A stretch of 12,693 nt of DNA. Origin: Spirogloea muscicola (Eukaryota > Streptophyta > Zygnematophyceae > Spirogloeales > Spirogloeaceae). The stretch is from positions 97,706 to 110,398 of the forward strand of contig WELB01000098.1 of NCBI GenBank assembly GCA_009602725.1. The letters are read 5' to 3'. Shown piece by piece: positions 9,212 to 12,693 of this stretch. Under the pieces are notes generated by a model that saw only the letters and a list, made by a program, of their open reading frames with translations, was not told the origin of the DNA and ran no database searches. Every line of letters begins with the position of its first letter. The stretch's first letter is position 1. The translations under genes were made by a program, and so were the position numbers.

Positions 9212-10490
9212 TTTCTGCTTTCAGTGGCCCACTTAGCGATTTTGCTCTCGTCTTAGTCTACTTCTGCCATCGCGCCTTCAAGCGCCCTTGCCCACGTTAT
9301 GCTAAGGCGAACTCCTCTAGGGATATGCCATGGCTAGGCAAAGAGGCAGCTCAACTGCGCAGCATCAAAGTGACCTCTTGTACCATCTCTGTGCAATTCT
9401 AGAGTCCCCATGCCAGATATGATTTGGCAGATATGGCTCAGATAGCAATTAAAGGATTTCTCAGGATTATCTCTCAGAATTGGGTGTCCAAGCCTCAATG
9501 AGAACAAATACAGAGTGTGGCCAATGGTATGGCGGTTGCCTATCGATGGCGGCATGAAGGGACAGGTGCTGTGGCCACGGTTGCCATTATCTCCACATCG
9601 TCGTGTCACTTCAGGCCCAAGAGGTGGCACTATAGCAACCGAGTGCCGAATAACGTGATATGACATGCTTGACAATCACTTTAAGTGGAGGAGAAGGCGT
9701 TGCTTAGCTGCCTCTTCATGCATTCTTGCAACAGTTGCTCTGCAATTCAGCTCCATACCCAGCCCCGCAAAGTAAGGATCTTCAAGGGAGCATGATGCGG
9801 CACATAGGCACTGACAAACTCTGGCCGCACGATATCAGGGTCCACGACCTGTTGAGAACCTCCATTCACAGCTTGATTCAGAGGCAGATGTTGTGCAGAG
9901 ACATTGCAATGATGGTGAGACCAGAAACGTTTGTTTGATGGGCAAGGACTGTTCAGTGACTATATGTGGTGACGTGATGAAGATCATAGTGGTACATGCA
10001 TTTATGCCAGTTTGTTGGGGATGTCTGTGGGTCATCATGTCTCCTTCAACATGAAACATTAGGGGACTTTGTCTTTAAGGATTGCAGATGCTCGATATAA
10101 TATACGGGAACAAGATGAGATGTGCTGCTAGTCAAGCATGAACTCTACGAATGCTGCTATTGAGATTCAGTTGAGAGGTACAGCTTGATATTGAAATCAT
10201 GTTTTGAACGGGGGCGATGGCTGTGAAAGGCCAGCCCAAATTGACAAGGTTCAAAGGGGCCAGAAGGTGCTAAACACCTGCGCAAGTGGCTACATTGATT
10301 GGGTGCTCAATAAGCCCTAGTCAGCAGCCGCAAGTCAGATTAGCTTGCAGCCGGGAAAAGGTTGAGGTGGTCATGACCACAATGTTGAGTTCATGCGTCT
10401 TCGATGTCATTTGGCAGGCACAAATGCGGACAGCTTGGCCGACACGTCCGCTTTCAGTTGATTCGGATTCACCTTGCTGCCGTTAGGCAG

Positions 10491-10512
10491 AGCAGCGCAG
10501 AGCAGCGCTGCT
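10491..10512. repeat. Short GCAGC-rich repeat with 12-bp perfect palindrome
   Basis: AGCAGCGC occurs twice in tandem with 10-base spacing at 10491 and 10501, and AGCAGCGCTGCT at 10501-10512 is a perfect inverted repeat. It may form a small hairpin in a transcript from either strand. No function can be assigned. Confidence 0.5.
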
Positions 10513-11234
10513 GAGACTTCATGAGACGTCACTACATGTAGCCTGTACGCTCTCATTAGTGTGATGTGCTGCCCAACAACTAGGGAGGGCGGTGAAATAA
10601 CCAAGCATCCTCCCAGCTGCCATCCCCTTGTTCACGACTGATTATTGGCTCGCTGTTGCTGGTCTGAAGTAGAGCAGCTACGAATGCCAGCGAAGTGTGT
10701 ACAAGGACATGTATGACGATGGTAAGAGGAGAGCTGCAAACACTCTTACAAGTATGTAAAGCACTACATCGCATGTCTTGCACTTCAAATAGATAAATGT
10801 CAAGAACCTGCTCTGATGTTTGGCCGATGTCACATGTAAGACCTCATTCATCAACTTGACCAACCACTCCGACTGTCGTCTTTATGATGCGCGACGGTGT
10901 CATGTCATCTACCTCACGCAATGTAGCATACGAGTGTGGTAAAGCTACCAAGCTCTCAGAATCACACAAACGCTCGTCCCTAAGCCGGCATGTTGACTTG
11001 GTCACTGTTGCTCATGTCTCACCTTCTCCTAGGGCTGCAGTCCAGGTCGCTGAGCAACTGACTCTCGAGTATGCCAGGGCTGGAGTGTCTACTTGTGCCC
11101 GGGGCTGGTGTCCATTGGGCTCCCAAACATTGGGCTCTCAAGAGCCTGATCTCAACACGCAGCGATGTGGCCTTCTCATGCAAGATGCGATCGTCCATGA
11201 CCAGGTCCATCTCCACTTGTTGCTCTAAATGCAA

Positions 11235-11411
11235 AGGTATAACGATTGCCAAGCTGGTCACGCATTGCATACTACTAACCCTGACATGCAGGGCAAGTCA
11301 GCTAGACGCTCATGAATGGCACAGAGGTGTAACGATTCCCAAGCTGACGTGATGCATTTTTGTAACCCTGACATGCAGGGCAAGTCAGCTTGACGCTCAT
11401 GAATATTACAG
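11235..11411. repeat. Two-copy tandem repeat, about 88-bp unit
   Basis: Copies at 11235-11324 (90 bases) and 11325-11411 (87 bases) begin AGGTRTAACGATT and end ACAG. A 28-base core beginning TAACCCTGACATGCAG is identical at 11276-11303 and 11363-11390. It is followed in both by one variable base and then GACGCTCATGAAT. The parts between the 5' end and the core differ, so the duplication is not very recent. The core contains a CCCTG/CAGGG inverted repeat with a five-base loop. Confidence 0.85.
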
Positions 11412-11968
11412 TTGAAAGCACAGGTGCGGCAGACCAGCTCGCCCCCTCTTCAATCGTGAAGTCAAGAGCAGCAAGCAAGCTATGACCTTGCTGAAGCCGT
11501 AACAGTCATCTTCGTCCTGCCTGAAAGGAGAGGTCCATCGGGTGCAGCCTGTATGCTGTGTGTGATGCACAAGCTGGTCATCGCGCTTAAGCGATTTGCC
11601 AAAGGAATACAAACACAACACTACGCACAAGTGTAGCCCAACGGATGTAGAGCAAACGCGTGGCCCCAACAATTGTGCAATGTCCCTCAATACTGGAGAA
11701 CTCAAAGCATTGAGTGCAAGCATTTGGGCTGCCCGTCTGACTGATCCACAGGTACAAATGACAGGGCTCCAATTGCGCCCGGTAAAAAGTGTACTTCATC
11801 GTATCCAATCTCAACACTGGTCAAAGCCAGGCAGCTAATCGGCAGGAGATGCACGCATCTACAACAGCTGCCAACTGGCTAACTCGCCGGTCAAGGTGTG
11901 GGCTGCTGGCGACTCGGACCAGGCAGCTTCCAGATCATGATGTATCACATGTCCATTGGCGTGCGTGC

Positions 11969-12576
11969 CTAAGTGTTGGTAGCCCGCGTGTAGATCTGCT
12001 GGGTGGCGTGCGACGAGACGAGGCGGATGACGCCCTTGTCCATGAGGTCACGCACGGCCTTGCGTGCCAGCGAGCCCGATATCTGCGTCCCGCGAGGTCA
12101 TGGCAGCCCCACCGTGGAGAAAGAGCAAGCGTCAGTCTCCGTGCCTTTGCCAGCGGCTCACACAACCATGCTCTACGTTACCCTCGTCTCCAGCCATGTA
12201 AGCGATCGACGCACACCGTCAATGCGCGACGGCGGCTGCAGCGCCAAGAGAAGCGTGAGCTAAGAGACAGGCTGCCCATGAGTAAGCACTGGATCGCCGT
12301 CAGAGTCATCAGTAAGGGCCTCCAAGGGCCCCACAGGCAGGTGCAGCGCCAGGGGGTCGTGGGGGGGCTGACCCGGAGGCGGTCGGAGAGGACGGAGGGC
12401 GTGATGAGCTTGTACTTGGGCGCCTCGGCGAGCAGCTTGTCGTACGTCGCCTGGTCGAACAGCACCATGTTGTTCACCTTCTCCTTCTGCTTCCCCTTGC
12501 TCCACTTCTTCTTCTTCTGCTTCCCCCCCGCCTTGGCCGCCTTGGCCACCTTCGACGGCTGCTCCTTCTTCGGCGC
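11969..12576 (-). CDS. RPS25: 40S ribosomal protein eS25, 5' end beyond window
   Basis: Small-subunit ribosomal protein of the eS25 family, which sits near the head of the cytosolic 40S and is needed for several IRES and stress translation modes. Two coding exons are present: 12373-12576 (68 codons) and 11969-12082 (37 codons plus TAG). They join in phase 0 across a 290-base intron with GT and AG ends. The first begins APKKEQ and has the Lys-rich stretch [19 protein letters not shown], then [10 protein letters not shown] and [14 protein letters not shown]. The second reads [30 protein letters not shown]. With an initiator Met the product is 106 residues, the normal length for plants and algae. 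No ATG exists between 12577 and the window edge and an in-frame TGA lies upstream, so the ATG must be on a separate exon beyond 12693. Confidence 0.96.
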
Positions 12577-12693
12577 CTGTGTTGGGAGACGGGGATTTCG
12601 TCAGCGGGGCGACGCCGCGAGCCTGCGCGCCGGAGGCGGCGGCGGCGCCGGGAGCCACCGACGCGGCAGCCGCGGAGCCACGGCGACGGCGGC
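12577..12693 (-). other. 3' part of eS25 intron 1
   Basis: On the minus strand this GC-rich stretch ends CCCGTCTCCCAACACAG directly before the GCG codon at 12576, a good acceptor with a pyrimidine tract. Coding starts in phase 0 at residue 2, so the preceding exon probably carries only the initiator ATG plus the leader, an arrangement common in ribosomal protein genes. The donor is outside the window. Confidence 0.7.

Larger units (their letters stand above)
9212..11968. other. Convergent intergenic region; no identifiable gene
   Basis: This stretch separates the stop of the DOCK gene from the stop of eS25. It should contain both 3' untranslated regions. TGTAA, the usual green-algal polyadenylation signal, first appears on the + strand after the DOCK stop near 10755 and 10835; on the - strand the nearest copy downstream of eS25 is TTACA on + at 11406-11410. 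Open frames here (for example 9334-9675 on -, 10884-11228 on +, 11406-11723 on -) match nothing I know. I see no tRNA, rRNA or transposase. Some pieces have exon-like boundaries and are treated as findings. Confidence 0.55.

Noticed and set aside
9334-9675. 113-codon minus-strand frame in the gap
   Set aside because: No recognisable motif, no clear splice or start context, and a length that chance can give in about 2.7 kb read in six frames.
9212-11968. tRNA, rRNA, CRISPR or transposon
   Set aside because: I found no cloverleaf with a GTTCGA T-loop, no regular spaced repeats, no terminal inverted repeats and no transposase or reverse transcriptase motif.

Overview
The window is nuclear DNA of a green plant-lineage organism, most likely a green alga. 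The larger gene reads only as many short exons with GT..AG introns, and both recognisable genes are closest in my memory to land-plant proteins (the SPIKE1 DHR-2 region and a plant-type ribosomal protein eS25). Moderate GC, dense introns of roughly 110-350 bases and compact spacing suggest a trebouxiophyte such as Coccomyxa. That taxonomic guess is inference only.

Layout. Bases 1-174 are a GC-rich 5' flank with a (CGG)9 run. Bases 175-9211 (+) hold one gene that I could assemble as 22 exons with every splice phase compatible, 4332 coding bases and 1443 residues. It reads as an N-terminal universal stress protein (USP) domain (about residues 22-228), a 527-residue low-complexity linker in one very large exon, and then the C-terminal half of a DOCK-family guanine-nucleotide exchange factor of the SPIKE1 type, including a complete DHR-2 domain to the natural stop. 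Bases 9212-11968 hold no gene I can identify, only a two-copy tandem repeat and a few exon-like open stretches. Bases 11969-12576 (-) hold the last two coding exons of ribosomal protein eS25, whose ATG exon lies beyond the right edge. The two genes converge tail to tail.

The main point of interest is the domain combination. Where SPIKE1 has a long N-terminus with a C2-like DHR-1 and an alpha-solenoid region, this gene has a plant-kinase-style USP domain joined through a disordered linker. If transcripts confirm the junction at 2151/2295, this would be a USP-to-RhoGEF fusion, which could link a stress-sensing or dimerising domain to Rho/ROP activation. That function is inference; the exon structure and domain similarity come from the sequence.
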